Shown here: piece after piece, positions 1 to 9,575 of the stretch
Numbering within the stretch: position 1 is the first letter of the stretch
How the letters are laid out: each line of letters opens with the position of its first letter
Assembly: GCF_004005945.1 (NCBI RefSeq)
Contig: NZ_SACS01000005.1
Coordinates: 1 to 64,000, forward strand
Direction: 5' to 3'
Source: Rheinheimera riviphila
GTDB taxonomy: Bacteria > Pseudomonadota > Gammaproteobacteria > Enterobacterales > Alteromonadaceae
Length of the DNA stretch: 64,000 bases
Notes under the pieces: model-generated
Told to the model about the DNA's origin: nothing
The model's database searches: none
What the model saw: the letters and a program-made list of their open reading frames with translations, nothing else
Made by a program: the position numbers and the translations under genes

Positions 1-116
1 GCACTACCGCTGGCGCGGTGAGTGACGCCCTACGATCCGGTTGGTACATTTCATTTGGATAAATTGCTAACGATAAGTCCGGCGCACTACCGCTGGCGCG
101 GTGAGTGACGCCCTAC
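1..116. repeat. Pair of 33-bp direct repeats, each an imperfect hairpin
   Basis: The same 33 bases occur at 1-33 and 84-116, a period of 83 bases. Each copy holds an imperfect inverted repeat: CACTACCGC, a TGGC loop, then GCGGTGAGTG, with one bulged base. They lie just past the end of the tetR gene and resemble REP-type intergenic repeats. The left copy starts at base 1, so the array may continue outside the window. I see no further copy in these 64 kb. Confidence 0.7.
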
Positions 117-134
117 TTTTTTACTACTTCTGTG

Positions 135-749
135 TTACCCCGCCAACAACTGTCGCAGCCAGGGTCGTAACGCCTGCAATAGTTGCTGGCGATCGAGCTG
201 GGGGTGCAGTACCGCGCGGACCAGCAGGCCGTTGTAGACTGAGGCCAGCAGTTCGATGCGGGCGTCGACCTCAAAGTCGGGCAGGGTGCGCAAGCTGCCT
301 TGTGGGCCTGCGAGTAACAGCTTGAGCTGGGCGCGCATGCTGTCGTCGGCGTGGCGCAATAAGGTGGCGACTTTATCGTTGCGCGCCGCTTCGGACAGCA
401 TTTCCAGCTGCAGCGCGGCGTACGCCGGATCCAGATTTTTCTCCACGCCATAGTCGGCGCCATCCACCATCGCTTGCACCAGATCGCCATCACACTCGGC
501 AAAACCGGCCAGCAACGAAAACAGATCCGCCATATTCTGCTCGATAATACCGGCAATAATGGCTTCTTTACCGTCGAAATAATTGTAAATATGGCCCGGG
601 CTCATGCCGGCGGTTTTCGAAATTTCGGCCATCCCGGCGCCGTGATAACCGCGGCGGCGAAAACAATCGGCGGCGGCGGTTAACACTTGCTCCCGTCTGG
701 CTTGCGCCAGCGCAGGGTCCTGATGTTTTTTAGCTTTTATCGTCATCAT
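135..749 (-). CDS. TetR/AcrR-family repressor of the RND efflux operon
   Basis: A 204-residue TetR-family regulator. The N-terminal helix-turn-helix is recognisable (RREQVLTAAADCFRRRGYHG, then GMSPGHIYNYFDGKEAII). I start it at the ATG at 749, where a TGGAG ribosome site lies a few bases upstream; the longer reading frame to 794 runs through a hairpin and is unlikely to be coding. It is the last gene of a same-strand set (adaptor, pump, regulator), whereas such regulators more often sit divergent from the pump. The palindrome on the operon's -10 box is its likely target, which would make it self-limiting. The inducing compound cannot be read from the sequence. Confidence 0.9.
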   Translation of the reverse strand: MMTIKAKKHQDPALAQARREQVLTAAADCFRRRGYHGAGMAEISKTAGMSPGHIYNYFDGKEAIIAGIIEQNMADLFSLLAGFAECDGDLVQAMVDGADYGVEKNLDPAYAALQLEMLSEAARNDKVATLLRHADDSMRAQLKLLLAGPQGSLRTLPDFEVDARIELLASVYNGLLVRAVLHPQLDRQQLLQALRPWLRQLLAG

Positions 750-759
750 GTACTCCAGG

Positions 760-788
760 CCGGAGCTCAGCTTGCAACTGAGCTCCGG
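760..788 (-). promoter_or_regulatory. Perfect 11-bp-stem hairpin between pump gene and tetR
   Basis: CCGGAGCTCAG (760-770) and CTGAGCTCCGG (778-788) are exact inverted repeats around a 7-base loop. Read in the direction of transcription the hairpin lies just after the pump stop codon and ends directly before the ribosome site of tetR. It has no T-run, so it is not a standard terminator. It could reduce read-through, protect the upstream message from 3' decay, or modulate tetR translation. Confidence 0.75.
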
Positions 789-799
789 AACCATTTCAT

Positions 800-3700
800 T
801 TAAACCTGTACTGGCTTGGCAAACTTGCCAATCAGCACATAAAACAACGGCACAAACAACACGGCCAGAATGGCGGACGCCAGCATCCCGCCGATCACGC
901 TGATGCCAAGCGCATTTTGCGCGCCAGAGCCTGCACTCGAAGCAATCGCCAGCGGTAATACGCCAAAGATAAAGGCCAACGATGTCATCAGGATCGGCCG
1001 TAACCGTAAGCGAATGGCTTCTACTGCCGCTTCTTTCAATGCCATGCCTTGTTCAAAACGGCCTTTGGCGAACTCGACGATTAAGATGGCGTTTTTCGCC
1101 GCCAGGCCCATGGTGGTCAATAACCCCACCTGGAAATAAATGTCGTTGGATAAACTGGCGCTGGTGGCCGCTACTAACGCACCAAAGATCCCCAGTGGCA
1201 CCACGGCCATTACGGCTGCAGGCACCGACCAGCTTTCGTATAAAGCCGCCAGACACAAGAACACCACCAACAAACTAATGGCGTACAGCATTGGCGCTTG
1301 ATCGCCGGTCATCCGCTCCTGATACGACATGCCGGTCCATTCCGAACCCACGCCGTTGGGCAGTTTTGCCACCAGTTCTTCCATCGCCAGCATAGCATCA
1401 CCGGTACTAAAACCTGGTGCGGCCATGCCCTGAATTTCCATTGAACTCAAGCCGTTATAGCGTTCCAGTCGTGGCGAGCCATAGCTCCAATGGGCGCTGG
1501 CGAAGGCCGAAAATGGCACCATCTCACCGGTTTTATTACGCACATACCACTGCTGAATATCTTCAGGTACCATCCGGCTTGGCGCTTCGCCTTGCACAAA
1601 GACTTTCTTCACCCGACCTTTATCAATAAAATCATTGACATAAGTAGCGCCCCAGCCGGTTTGAATGGTCTGGTTGATATCGGCCTGACTGACACCCAGC
1701 GCACCGGCCTTGGCGAGATCAATATCCAGTTTCAGCTCGGGTGTATCTTCCTGACCATTTGGCCGCACTGCCATCAGGCGTTTGTCTTGCGATGCCATGC
1801 CCAGTAACTGGTTACGCGCCGCTAATAACCCATCGTGACCAATATTGGCGCGGTCTTGCAGGTGCAGGTTAAAACCATTTGCGGTACCCAGTTCCACCAC
1901 TGCTGGCGGGGCAAAGGCAAACACCATCGCGTCTTTAATCTGACTAAACCGGCCCATCGCTTTACCGGCGACAGCTTTCACCGATAAATCATCGCGTTGG
2001 CGTTCATCCCAGTGTTTCAGGTTCACAAAGCCAATGGCGGCATTCTGGCCCTGACCGGCGAAACTAAAACCTGCCACCGAAAATACTGATTTTACGGCTT
2101 CTTTTTGGTCGACCAGGAAATGTTGCTCGACCTGCTTAATCACTTCTAGCGTGCGTTCTTGCGTGGCGCCCGTCGGCAGGATGATTTGATTAAACAAAAT
2201 GCCCTGATCTTCATCCGGTAAAAAGGCCGAAGGTAAGCGCATCATCAGCAGTACCATGCCACCGACAATCAGCGCATAAGCCAATAAATAACGTTTTGGC
2301 TGGCGGATCATCCGGCTGGCAATCGACTGCGTGGCGTTATTACCGGCGTCAAAACCACGGTTAAAACCAGCGAAAAATTTACCCAACCAGCCGCCACCGC
2401 TATGGCCGGACGGTTTTAATAAAGTGGCGCAAAGGGCAGGGGTTAGCACTAACGCCACCAGCACCGACAACGCCATCGCCGACACTAAGGTAATCGAAAA
2501 CTGCCGGTAAATAACGCCGGTGGATCCGCCGAAAAACGCCATCGGCACAAAGACCGCTGACAGCACCAACGCGATGCCGACTAAAGCACCGGTAATTTCG
2601 TCCATCGATTTACGGGTGGCTTCCTTGGCGGATAGCCCTTCTTCGGTCATCACCCGTTCGACGTTTTCAACGACGACTATGGCGTCATCGACCAACAAAC
2701 CTATCGCCAGCACCATCGCAAACATGGTCAGGGTATTAATCGAATAACCAAAGATGGAGAGCACAGCAAAAGTACCCAGCAGCACCACTGGCACGGCGAT
2801 GGTTGGAATTAAGGTGGCGCGGAAATTCTGTAAAAACAGATACATCACCAAAAATACCAGCACGATCGCTTCAAGCAGGGTTTTCACTACTTTTTCAATT
2901 GAGATCTTCACAAAAGGCGTGGTGTCATAAGGCACTACCGCTTGTAAACCGGCCGGGAAATACGGGCGCATGGTTTCAATGGCGGCTTTCACGCCATCGG
3001 CGGTCGACAAGGCATTGGCACCGGCGGCTAACTTCACACCTAAACCGGTGGCTGGTTGGCCATTGTAACGGGCTGAAATCTGGTAACTTTCACCACCAAG
3101 TTCAATCCGCGCGACATCGGCTAACCGCACGGCTGAGCCGTCGGTGTTGATCCGCAGCAGAATATTGCCAAACTGTTCCGTAGTTTGCAGCCGGCTTTGC
3201 GCGGTAATCGACGCATTCATTTGCTGGCCGCTAATCGCTGGTAAACCACCGAGCTGACCGGCCGACACCTGGGCATTTTGCGCCACAATCGCCGCGCTGA
3301 TATCCGATGGCATCAGTTTATAGTTGGCGAGTTTGGCCGGGTCTAACCAAATGCGCATGGCGTATTGACTGCCGAACATCTGAATTTCACCGACACCTTC
3401 CACCCGCGCCAATACGTCCTGCACGTTAGCGCTGACATAATCGCCGATGTCGATATTGCTCATCGAGCCATCTTCAGAAACAAAACCCATCACCATCAGG
3501 AAGTTACGTGCCGATTTAGCCACTTGCACGCCCTGACGCTGCACTTCTTGTGGCAACAAGGGCGTCGCTAATGCCAGTTTATTCTGTACCTGAACTTGCG
3601 CGATATCAGGATTGGTATCAGCGCTAAAGGTCAGGGTAATAGTGGCGGTGCCGCTTGATTCCGAGGTCGCCGACATATAGAGCAAGCCATCGAGGCCTTT

Positions 3701-3907
3701 CATTTTTTGCTCGATCACCTGGGTGACACTGTCTTCCAGCGTGCGGGCCGAAGCGCCAGGATAGCTGGCTGTAATGCTGATGGCTGGTGGCGCGATCGAT
3801 GGATATTGCGCAATCGGCAGGCCGTTGATGGCAAGCACCCCGGCCAGCATGATCACAATGGCGATGACCCAGGCGAAAATCGGCCGGTCAATAAAAAATC
3901 GACTCAT
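800..3907 (-). CDS. RND (HAE1/AcrB-type) multidrug efflux permease
   Basis: A 1035-residue inner-membrane proton/drug antiporter of the AcrB/MexB class, at the usual family length. The N-terminus [20 protein letters not shown] is typical, and TM4 carries the paired aspartates of the proton relay ([17 protein letters not shown]). The two large periplasmic loops between TM1-2 and TM7-8 are present. Its ATG shares one base with the stop of the adaptor gene (TAATG), so translation is probably coupled. No outer-membrane factor gene is adjacent, so the pump presumably uses a TolC/OprM-type channel encoded elsewhere. Substrates cannot be predicted from sequence. Confidence 0.95.
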   Translation of the reverse strand: MSRFFIDRPIFAWVIAIVIMLAGVLAINGLPIAQYPSIAPPAISITASYPGASARTLEDSVTQVIEQKMKGLDGLLYMSATSESSGTATITLTFSADTNPDIAQVQVQNKLALATPLLPQEVQRQGVQVAKSARNFLMVMGFVSEDGSMSNIDIGDYVSANVQDVLARVEGVGEIQMFGSQYAMRIWLDPAKLANYKLMPSDISAAIVAQNAQVSAGQLGGLPAISGQQMNASITAQSRLQTTEQFGNILLRINTDGSAVRLADVARIELGGESYQISARYNGQPATGLGVKLAAGANALSTADGVKAAIETMRPYFPAGLQAVVPYDTTPFVKISIEKVVKTLLEAIVLVFLVMYLFLQNFRATLIPTIAVPVVLLGTFAVLSIFGYSINTLTMFAMVLAIGLLVDDAIVVVENVERVMTEEGLSAKEATRKSMDEITGALVGIALVLSAVFVPMAFFGGSTGVIYRQFSITLVSAMALSVLVALVLTPALCATLLKPSGHSGGGWLGKFFAGFNRGFDAGNNATQSIASRMIRQPKRYLLAYALIVGGMVLLMMRLPSAFLPDEDQGILFNQIILPTGATQERTLEVIKQVEQHFLVDQKEAVKSVFSVAGFSFAGQGQNAAIGFVNLKHWDERQRDDLSVKAVAGKAMGRFSQIKDAMVFAFAPPAVVELGTANGFNLHLQDRANIGHDGLLAARNQLLGMASQDKRLMAVRPNGQEDTPELKLDIDLAKAGALGVSQADINQTIQTGWGATYVNDFIDKGRVKKVFVQGEAPSRMVPEDIQQWYVRNKTGEMVPFSAFASAHWSYGSPRLERYNGLSSMEIQGMAAPGFSTGDAMLAMEELVAKLPNGVGSEWTGMSYQERMTGDQAPMLYAISLLVVFLCLAALYESWSVPAAVMAVVPLGIFGALVAATSASLSNDIYFQVGLLTTMGLAAKNAILIVEFAKGRFEQGMALKEAAVEAIRLRLRPILMTSLAFIFGVLPLAIASSAGSGAQNALGISVIGGMLASAILAVLFVPLFYVLIGKFAKPVQV

Positions 3908-5157
3908 TAGTTCGCTCCTGTGGCTTTGTTTTGGCCAGCAGGCGCAGGATTGGTGGCCGTTGCCGAGTTAACTGCCGCGTTAAAAGGCACTGCTTTGGCT
4001 GGCGCGCCCGGCCGGACTTTTTGCAGACCTTCGACAATCAGTTGATCGCCAGCGGCTAAACCTTCTTCAACCAGCCATTGATCGGCAGCGCCGCCGTTTA
4101 CGGAAACAGTCCGACTTGCTTTCACCAACCGCGGTTCGACAGTACCGGCAGCATTCACCACCAGTGCGGTGGCTTCGCCTTTGGCATTGCGGCTGATTCC
4201 CCGTTGTGGTGCCAGAATAGCGGCGGTGTTAATGCCGGTTTCCAGTGTCGCCCGCACGTACATGCCTGGCAGTAACAACTGATCCGGGTTGGCAAATTCG
4301 GCGCGCAGCACCACCGAGCCGGTGCTGGCATCGACGCTGACTTCGCTAAATTGCAACCTGCCTTTGTGTTGATAAGTGCTGCCATCTTCAAGCTGCAGGC
4401 TGACGGCAGTACCGGCGGCACCCAGTGCACCGCTGGCCAGTGCTTGTTTTAGTTTCAAAAGCTCAGCGCTTGATTGCGTCACTTCGACATAAATCGGATC
4501 CAGCTGTTGTACGACTGCCAAGGCCTGCGCTTGATTGGCGCTGACCAGCGCACCAGCAGTAACCGCTGATTTACCAATCCGGCCGTTAATCGGTGCTGTC
4601 ACTTTGCTGTAATCGAGCTGAATTTGTGCACTTTGTAGCTGCGCTTTGGCGGCCAGCACATCGGCCTTGGCTTGTTCGTGCTGCGCCGCCACTTCGTCAA
4701 AATCCTGCTGGCTGATCAGCCGCTGTTGGATCATTTTCTGATAGCGACTGGCTTTGGCTGCCGCTTGTTGCAAATTGGCATTGGCCCGCGCCAATGCTGC
4801 GGCGGCACTTTGTTTGGCGGCAGCAAAAGTGGCAGGGTCGATTTGATACAGAGTGTCGCCAGCTTTGACGTCGGCGCCTTCAGTAAATAAGCGTTTGAGA
4901 ATAATGCCGCCCACTTGCGGCCGGATCTCCGCCAGTTGCCAGGCGACAGTGCGGCCCGGTAATTCGGTATTTAAGGTGATTTGTTGTGGCGCTAAAGTCA
5001 CCACACCCACTTCAACCGGCGCCGGTGCTGCGCCTTGAGCCACATTTGGCGCCGCTGCTTCAGTGCAAGCCTGCAGCAAAAAAGCACCAAGCAGCGCTGC
5101 CGCCACTGGTTTGAGCAAAGCTCTCGGCTTTTGGAAAAAGGAATTTGACGATGACAT
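3907..5157 (-). CDS. RND periplasmic adaptor (membrane fusion) lipoprotein
   Basis: A 416-residue adaptor of the AcrA/MexA family that links the inner-membrane pump to an outer-membrane channel. The N-terminus has a lipoprotein signal ([10 protein letters not shown], Cys about residue 30). The body holds the split lipoyl/biotin-like halves ([20 protein letters not shown] and [18 protein letters not shown]) around an alpha-helical hairpin rich in Ala and Gln, followed by the beta-barrel and membrane-proximal domains. A GGAG site lies 7 bases before the ATG. It is first in the adaptor-pump-TetR operon, and the promoter and operator lie directly upstream. Confidence 0.95.
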   Translation of the reverse strand: MSSSNSFFQKPRALLKPVAAALLGAFLLQACTEAAAPNVAQGAAPAPVEVGVVTLAPQQITLNTELPGRTVAWQLAEIRPQVGGIILKRLFTEGADVKAGDTLYQIDPATFAAAKQSAAAALARANANLQQAAAKASRYQKMIQQRLISQQDFDEVAAQHEQAKADVLAAKAQLQSAQIQLDYSKVTAPINGRIGKSAVTAGALVSANQAQALAVVQQLDPIYVEVTQSSAELLKLKQALASGALGAAGTAVSLQLEDGSTYQHKGRLQFSEVSVDASTGSVVLRAEFANPDQLLLPGMYVRATLETGINTAAILAPQRGISRNAKGEATALVVNAAGTVEPRLVKASRTVSVNGGAADQWLVEEGLAAGDQLIVEGLQKVRPGAPAKAVPFNAAVNSATATNPAPAGQNKATGAN

Positions 5158-5173
5158 AACGAGGCTCCAACTT

Positions 5174-5193
5174 TAGAATGAACGATCATTCTA
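5174..5193 (-). promoter_or_regulatory. TetR-type operator overlapping the -10 box of the efflux operon
   Basis: TAGAATGA and TCATTCTA form perfect 8-bp arms around ACGA. On the minus strand the right arm contains TAGAAT, which is also the best -10 hexamer, placed 17 bases after a TTGCTC -35 box. A repressor bound here would block RNA polymerase directly. Assigning the site to the downstream TetR gene is inference from position and operator form. Confidence 0.8.
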
Positions 5194-5216
5194 CGTTTTG
5201 GTGTTAAAATGAGCAA
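5188..5216 (-). promoter_or_regulatory. Promoter of the efflux operon
   Basis: On the minus strand TTGCTC (5211-5216) is followed after exactly 17 bases by TAGAAT (5188-5193). This is a good sigma-70 arrangement about 30 bases before the adaptor start codon, with the -10 inside the palindromic operator. Confidence 0.7.
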
Positions 5217-5458
5217 GCGCTTTCTTCGGGACGTGGACGCGGGAATTGGTGGTTTGGTCGTGGGAATGGTTAGGGTTGCACCATTTTTGGCTATCGTCGC
5301 AATGCCAAATGAAGCTATGTAAAATTGTCTCAACGATTCGGATTTTTCGTCGAATGCAGCTAATTGAACGTGGATTTGAAAAACGAATTGATAGGTATCG
5401 GCTTCAAACTACAGCAATACTTTTTCAACAGTTCGTACTTTGGTTAATTAGAGTTTTA
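5217..5458. other. AT-richer gap without a convincing gene
   Basis: Between the efflux promoter and the end of the DUF3800 gene I see no credible gene. The short open frames here have no ribosome site and no recognisable domain. Base composition shifts towards A+T near 5290 and stays that way through the DUF3800 gene. Confidence 0.5.
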
Positions 5459-6109
5459 TCAGAAAAATAAAGTTTTGTAGCTGATGCAGTTGCGTAACTC
5501 AGCCCATGGTTGAGAATTTCCATCTTCAAAATGTCCTTGTACAACGCCTGAAAGCATATCTGCAAACTGAACGTTTCGGCTTGAAGCACTGTCACTGGGT
5601 TGCGTCGTTAATTTTGTTACGGCTCGTTTTTCGAACCAAAGTTGAATTTGCAAGTAATCGTGGAGGCTGTTCCCACTTTCCACTTTAATGCTCCTTGGAT
5701 CGGGAATAAAGGTAATGGCTTCATGCTTGGCCATTTCATTGAGAAGCGAGAGACCAATCATATAATTGTAGAGTTTGTTTGCATCACCTCTGATGTGAGA
5801 TTGTACATTCTCTTTCTTAACAGTGATTGAAATATAACGGATATCATCAGGATGCTTAGCCCGCAATTCCCGAGCTTGATTTGCAAACCAGACACGTTCA
5901 ACGACAGACATGTCGGCCCATTTTTTCTCAATATGGGTGGGCCAATTGAATTTGTCGTAGAGCTTTTTAATTAAACGTTTTGGAAGGTGCTTTTTTTCGG
6001 GAGTAACTGCAAGGCTTGCTATTGTGATGTGTCTACTCGAACCTCCAGCGCGATAGGGGGCTGTAAATGTCCATCCTAGATCACCACTTTCATCCAAGTA
6101 GATTATCAT
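5459..6109 (-). CDS. DUF3800-family protein, function unknown
   Basis: A 216-residue protein opening with MIIYLDESGDLGW, the acidic N-terminal signature (YxDESG) of the DUF3800 family. Further acidic residues follow, including FIPDPRSIKVESGN and NVQFADMLSGVV, the second being the usual C-terminal VQxADxL motif. No signal peptide or membrane segment is visible. The family has no settled biochemical function and is often found as single accessory genes. Codon use and flanks are clearly richer in A+T than neighbouring genes, which suggests acquisition by transfer. There is only a weak ribosome site (GAG) before the ATG. It stands alone, with no partner gene on the same strand nearby. Confidence 0.75.
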   Translation of the reverse strand: MIIYLDESGDLGWTFTAPYRAGGSSRHITIASLAVTPEKKHLPKRLIKKLYDKFNWPTHIEKKWADMSVVERVWFANQARELRAKHPDDIRYISITVKKENVQSHIRGDANKLYNYMIGLSLLNEMAKHEAITFIPDPRSIKVESGNSLHDYLQIQLWFEKRAVTKLTTQPSDSASSRNVQFADMLSGVVQGHFEDGNSQPWAELRNCISYKTLFF

Positions 6110-6157
6110 GTTGCTCGCTGATTTTTAGGCAAAAAAATGCGTGATCCCTAGATCCGA

Positions 6158-6172
6158 CGTCTTCAGAAGACG
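6158..6172. promoter_or_regulatory. 15-bp palindrome upstream of the DUF3800 gene
   Basis: CGTCTTC-A-GAAGACG is a perfect inverted repeat with a single central base, about 50 bases upstream of the DUF3800 start codon. It may be an operator or a leader hairpin. The rest of the 6110-6339 gap holds nothing else I recognise. Confidence 0.4.
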
Positions 6173-6339
6173 CTTACGATACACAATGTGCTTCGCGGTT
6201 TGCCTAGGATTTACTCACGCGGTTGTAATGATACTTAGCATCTGATTTTATGTCAATGAAGGTAACTGATCACACTCATGACATCTGCCAGAGTTGCAAC
6301 TTTTGAAACTTAGACCAGAGTAAAACCCAGGCCCGGAAC

Positions 6340-8286
6340 TCAGGACGAAAACAACACCGCCTGATTACGACCCTGATGTTTCGCCTGATATAAAGCAGTG
6401 TCGGCCTGATGCCAGAGTTGCAGTAAATCAGATTGTTGCTGGCGGCTGGCGACGCCGATACTGAGCGTTACTTGCTGATTTTCCTGCAGTTCCGGCCATT
6501 TTAAAGCTGCCACTTCCTGACATAAACGCCGGGCTATTTCCAGTGCCTGATGTTGCTCAGTTGAGGGCAGTAAAATCAAAAACTCTTCCCCGCCGACCCG
6601 GCCGATTTTGTCCTGCGGCCGCAGTGAAAAACGCAGGCAATACGCCACTTTTTTCAGTACCAGATCACCGGCCTGATGGCCGAAGGTATCATTGATTTTC
6701 TTGAAGAAATCGATATCCAGCGCCAGTACGGTAAAGTTGGTCCTATTGCCGCTGGATTGTTGCCATAACTGCTCGGCCATCGCCACGGTATGTCGGCGGT
6801 TTGGCAGCCGGGTTAGTTCGTCAAGTAAGGCCAAATCGGCCAGCTGGCGTGATAATTTGCGTTGGCGTTGCATCAACACTAACAACGTCAGGATTAATAA
6901 GACTGCGCAGCCAAGCGCAATCATCTGCCATAACTTTAACTGCTCGGCATCCTGCAGTTGCTGTTGTTGTAGCAGGTTTTTTTGCTGCAGTAATTCTTTA
7001 TCACTGCGGATTTGTTCGGTTTGCAGCTGGGTTTTTAGCGCGCTGGTGCGCTGATCTAACAGTTGTTGTTGCAGCTGCACATCAAGACGCAATTGCTGTT
7101 GTTGCAGCAAAAAGGCACTTTGCCAATCACCACGTTGCGCCTGTAAATCGGCGAATTCTTTGTACAATCTGGCTTCAAACCGGGCGTTCGGATTCGCTTT
7201 AAAATACTGCGCTGCTGCGGCTAAATCATCCGCCGCTTGCTGCCACTGTTTGAGCGCCTTGTAACTGACCGCACGGCTTAACTGGCAATACGCCAGAAAC
7301 TCCAGATTGTTGCTGCTGCGGTAATGGGCGATCGCCTGATCCAGCAAGACGACGGCTTCAGCGGCGCGGCCGGATTTGGTCAGCACAATCGCGATAGAGC
7401 GCTGATTGTAGGCGATGTCATCCGGTTGTTGTCGTTGTAGTTCGACTTGCAGCGCTTGCTGTAAATAAGTCAGCGCCTGGGGTAAGTCGCCCATACTTTC
7501 AAAAGTGCTGCCAAGGTTAAATAAAGCGGTGGCTTCATCCTGCAAATTATTGCGGCTGCGATGATAAGCCAGGGTGCGTTGATAAAGCGGGATCGCGTCC
7601 TGGTAATCGGCCACCGCCGGATCGGCATAAAGATTGGCCAGGGCGTTACTAAGATAACTTTCCGCGTTCGGGTCATTGTGTTGCGCTGCAATCGTCAGTG
7701 CTTGCTGGAAATCGGCCAAAGCTTTTGGATATTCACCAGTGCGGGCATATTGCTCGGCGCGCAGGCTGAGGGCGCGAATATGCAGTTCCGGATCTTGCTG
7801 TTTTAGCTCGCTTTTAAGAATTTCATGATAAATATCGAGCGCTTGCTGATTTTCACCACGCTGCTCTTCGGCATAGCCGCGGCACAGCTGAAAACGCAGT
7901 TGCCACAGTTCCGGCATCGTCGCTGATGTTGGGGTGACTTCTGCAGTGGATGGAGCCAGTAACTTTTGCTGCAGCGCGATCGCTGCGGCAGGTTGCGCTG
8001 GTGCTAAGGCCCAGCATAACAATTGTTGTACTTTAAGTCGTTGTTCCGGTTCGGTTTGTTGTTGCAGTAATGCTAAAAAAGCTGCTTCACCGGCTTTGGC
8101 GTCGTTGCTAAATAACTGTTCGGCAGCATTGAGTTGTTGTTGAAAGGTTTCTGCAGACAGACTGGCCTGACTCCAGCACAGCAAGCCAAACAGCATAGTC
8201 GCTGTCCGGCAACAATGTCTGACTCGGCACAGGTTGAGTTTTGTCGGTTTGCTATTAACTTTTGGGATCAACATTGCTGGCAACAT
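6340..8286 (-). CDS. Membrane-anchored TPR diguanylate cyclase (GGDEF)
   Basis: A 648-residue protein predicted to make cyclic di-GMP. A signal sequence or anchor near the start (MLFGLLCWSQASLSA) leads into a long periplasmic part built of tetratricopeptide-like helices (about residues 60-390), a Gln-rich coiled coil, one membrane helix (MIALGCAVLLILTLLVLM, about 455-475), and a cytoplasmic GGDEF domain. The active-site motif is intact (GGEEF, about 565-569), and RPQD precedes it by five residues, matching the RxxD inhibitory site. The TPR part probably senses a periplasmic ligand or protein. The exact start is uncertain because no good ribosome site precedes either of the first two ATGs. Confidence 0.9.
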   Translation of the reverse strand: MLPAMLIPKVNSKPTKLNLCRVRHCCRTATMLFGLLCWSQASLSAETFQQQLNAAEQLFSNDAKAGEAAFLALLQQQTEPEQRLKVQQLLCWALAPAQPAAAIALQQKLLAPSTAEVTPTSATMPELWQLRFQLCRGYAEEQRGENQQALDIYHEILKSELKQQDPELHIRALSLRAEQYARTGEYPKALADFQQALTIAAQHNDPNAESYLSNALANLYADPAVADYQDAIPLYQRTLAYHRSRNNLQDEATALFNLGSTFESMGDLPQALTYLQQALQVELQRQQPDDIAYNQRSIAIVLTKSGRAAEAVVLLDQAIAHYRSSNNLEFLAYCQLSRAVSYKALKQWQQAADDLAAAAQYFKANPNARFEARLYKEFADLQAQRGDWQSAFLLQQQQLRLDVQLQQQLLDQRTSALKTQLQTEQIRSDKELLQQKNLLQQQQLQDAEQLKLWQMIALGCAVLLILTLLVLMQRQRKLSRQLADLALLDELTRLPNRRHTVAMAEQLWQQSSGNRTNFTVLALDIDFFKKINDTFGHQAGDLVLKKVAYCLRFSLRPQDKIGRVGGEEFLILLPSTEQHQALEIARRLCQEVAALKWPELQENQQVTLSIGVASRQQQSDLLQLWHQADTALYQAKHQGRNQAVLFSS

Positions 8287-8361
8287 TCGGGTTCGTTCTG
8301 GTATTTATTTATCCTTACTATAACCCGACTGCAGCCCTGATTTGCAACTTAGCCTACCACG

Positions 8362-9441
8362 CTAGTTGGCAAAACCACTGAGTACCAGTTTACCGATCAC
8401 TTGGCCTTGTTCCAGTAACGCATGTGCCTGACGCAGATTTTCTGCGTTAATCTGGCCCAGCTGTTGGCCAACCGTCGTTTTCAGCTGGCCGCTATCGACC
8501 AGCGCCGCTACTTCGTTCAGTAACTGATGTTGCTGTTGTTGATCCGGTGTCTGGAATAACGAGCGGGTAAACATCAGTTCCCAGTGCAGGCTCAGGCTTT
8601 TTAGTTTCAGCGGCCGGATATCCAGCGCGGTTTTTGGGTCGTCAATCAGCGCCAATTTGCCTTGTGGCGCTAAGGCAGCAATAAACTGCTCATAATAAGC
8701 GGCGGTGTCGACCAGGCTGGCGATATGGCTGACTTCTTTAATACCGATGCGCGCCAGTTCTTCGGCGAGCGGCAACTGGTGATTAATCACATAATCAGCC
8801 CCTAACGCCTTCACCCAATTCTGACTTTCTGGTCTTGATGCGGTACCAATCACAATGGCGTCGGTGCGCAGTTTGGCCAGTTGCACCATCACCGAACCCA
8901 CACCACCGGCAGCGCCGCTGATCAGCAGTACTTTTTGTTGATATTGTCTGTAGCTTGGTGACGGTGTTGCTGGCTGATCCAGTTGCAGCCGGTCAAATAA
9001 CAGCTCCCAGGCGGTAATGGCGGTCAGCGGTAAAGCTGCGGCTTCGGCATCGCTGAGGGTTTTTGGTTTGTGGCCAACCAATCGCTCGTCCACCGCATGA
9101 TATTCACTGTTGGCGCCGGGTCTATCGAGCGCTCCGGCGTAAAACACCTGGTCACCGTTCTGGAATAAAGTGACAGCCTCACCCGTCGCAACCACAGTGC
9201 CCACGGCATCCCAGCCCAGAATTTCTGGTTTTTCTACGCTGGCCGGGCGGTTCAGGCGAATTTTGTAATCAACTGGATTGGCGGCGATGGCGCTAATCTT
9301 CACTAACAAATCGTGTGGTTTTAAGCTTGGCAAAGGCAGAGTTAAATCCTGCAGAGCTTGCGGGTTATCGATAGCTAATGATTCGGTGTAACCGATGGCG
9401 CGCATGGTTGCTGGTAAGGTCGTTTGGATTTGTTGTGTCAT
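8362..9441 (-). CDS. MDR-family zinc-less alcohol dehydrogenase/quinone oxidoreductase
   Basis: A 359-residue medium-chain dehydrogenase/reductase. It has the N-terminal GroES-like fold (HDLLVKISAIAANPVDYKIR) and a Rossmann fold with VLLISGAAGGVGSVMVQLAK near residue 170. The cysteine ligands of the catalytic zinc are missing, which fits the ZADH/quinone-reductase branch rather than a true zinc enzyme. The likely reaction is NADPH-dependent reduction of an enone or quinone, but the substrate is unknown. A GGAG site lies 7 bases before the ATG. It is divergent from a LysR gene with about 130 bases between them, the usual layout when the LysR protein controls the enzyme. Confidence 0.85.
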   Translation of the reverse strand: MTQQIQTTLPATMRAIGYTESLAIDNPQALQDLTLPLPSLKPHDLLVKISAIAANPVDYKIRLNRPASVEKPEILGWDAVGTVVATGEAVTLFQNGDQVFYAGALDRPGANSEYHAVDERLVGHKPKTLSDAEAAALPLTAITAWELLFDRLQLDQPATPSPSYRQYQQKVLLISGAAGGVGSVMVQLAKLRTDAIVIGTASRPESQNWVKALGADYVINHQLPLAEELARIGIKEVSHIASLVDTAAYYEQFIAALAPQGKLALIDDPKTALDIRPLKLKSLSLHWELMFTRSLFQTPDQQQQHQLLNEVAALVDSGQLKTTVGQQLGQINAENLRQAHALLEQGQVIGKLVLSGFAN

Positions 9442-9575
9442 TTAAAAACTCCGGGCTTATTCGATTTAAATTGATTGTTCAAAAAGGTGCTGGCTTGAAT
9501 GACGCGCATTGTGCCGGTTTGACATCAGTAGAAAAACCATCTAAAAACACATTCTTTATCAAATAAAATTTGAAA

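Noticed and set aside
4998-5470. Open frames on both strands in the gap between the efflux adaptor and the DUF3800 gene.
   Set aside because: No ribosome sites, no domains, and they overlap the efflux promoter and operator.
6692-7202. Long plus-strand frames opposite the diguanylate cyclase gene.
   Set aside because: Cys- and Ser-rich translations opposite Gln-rich coding sequence are typical antisense artefacts.
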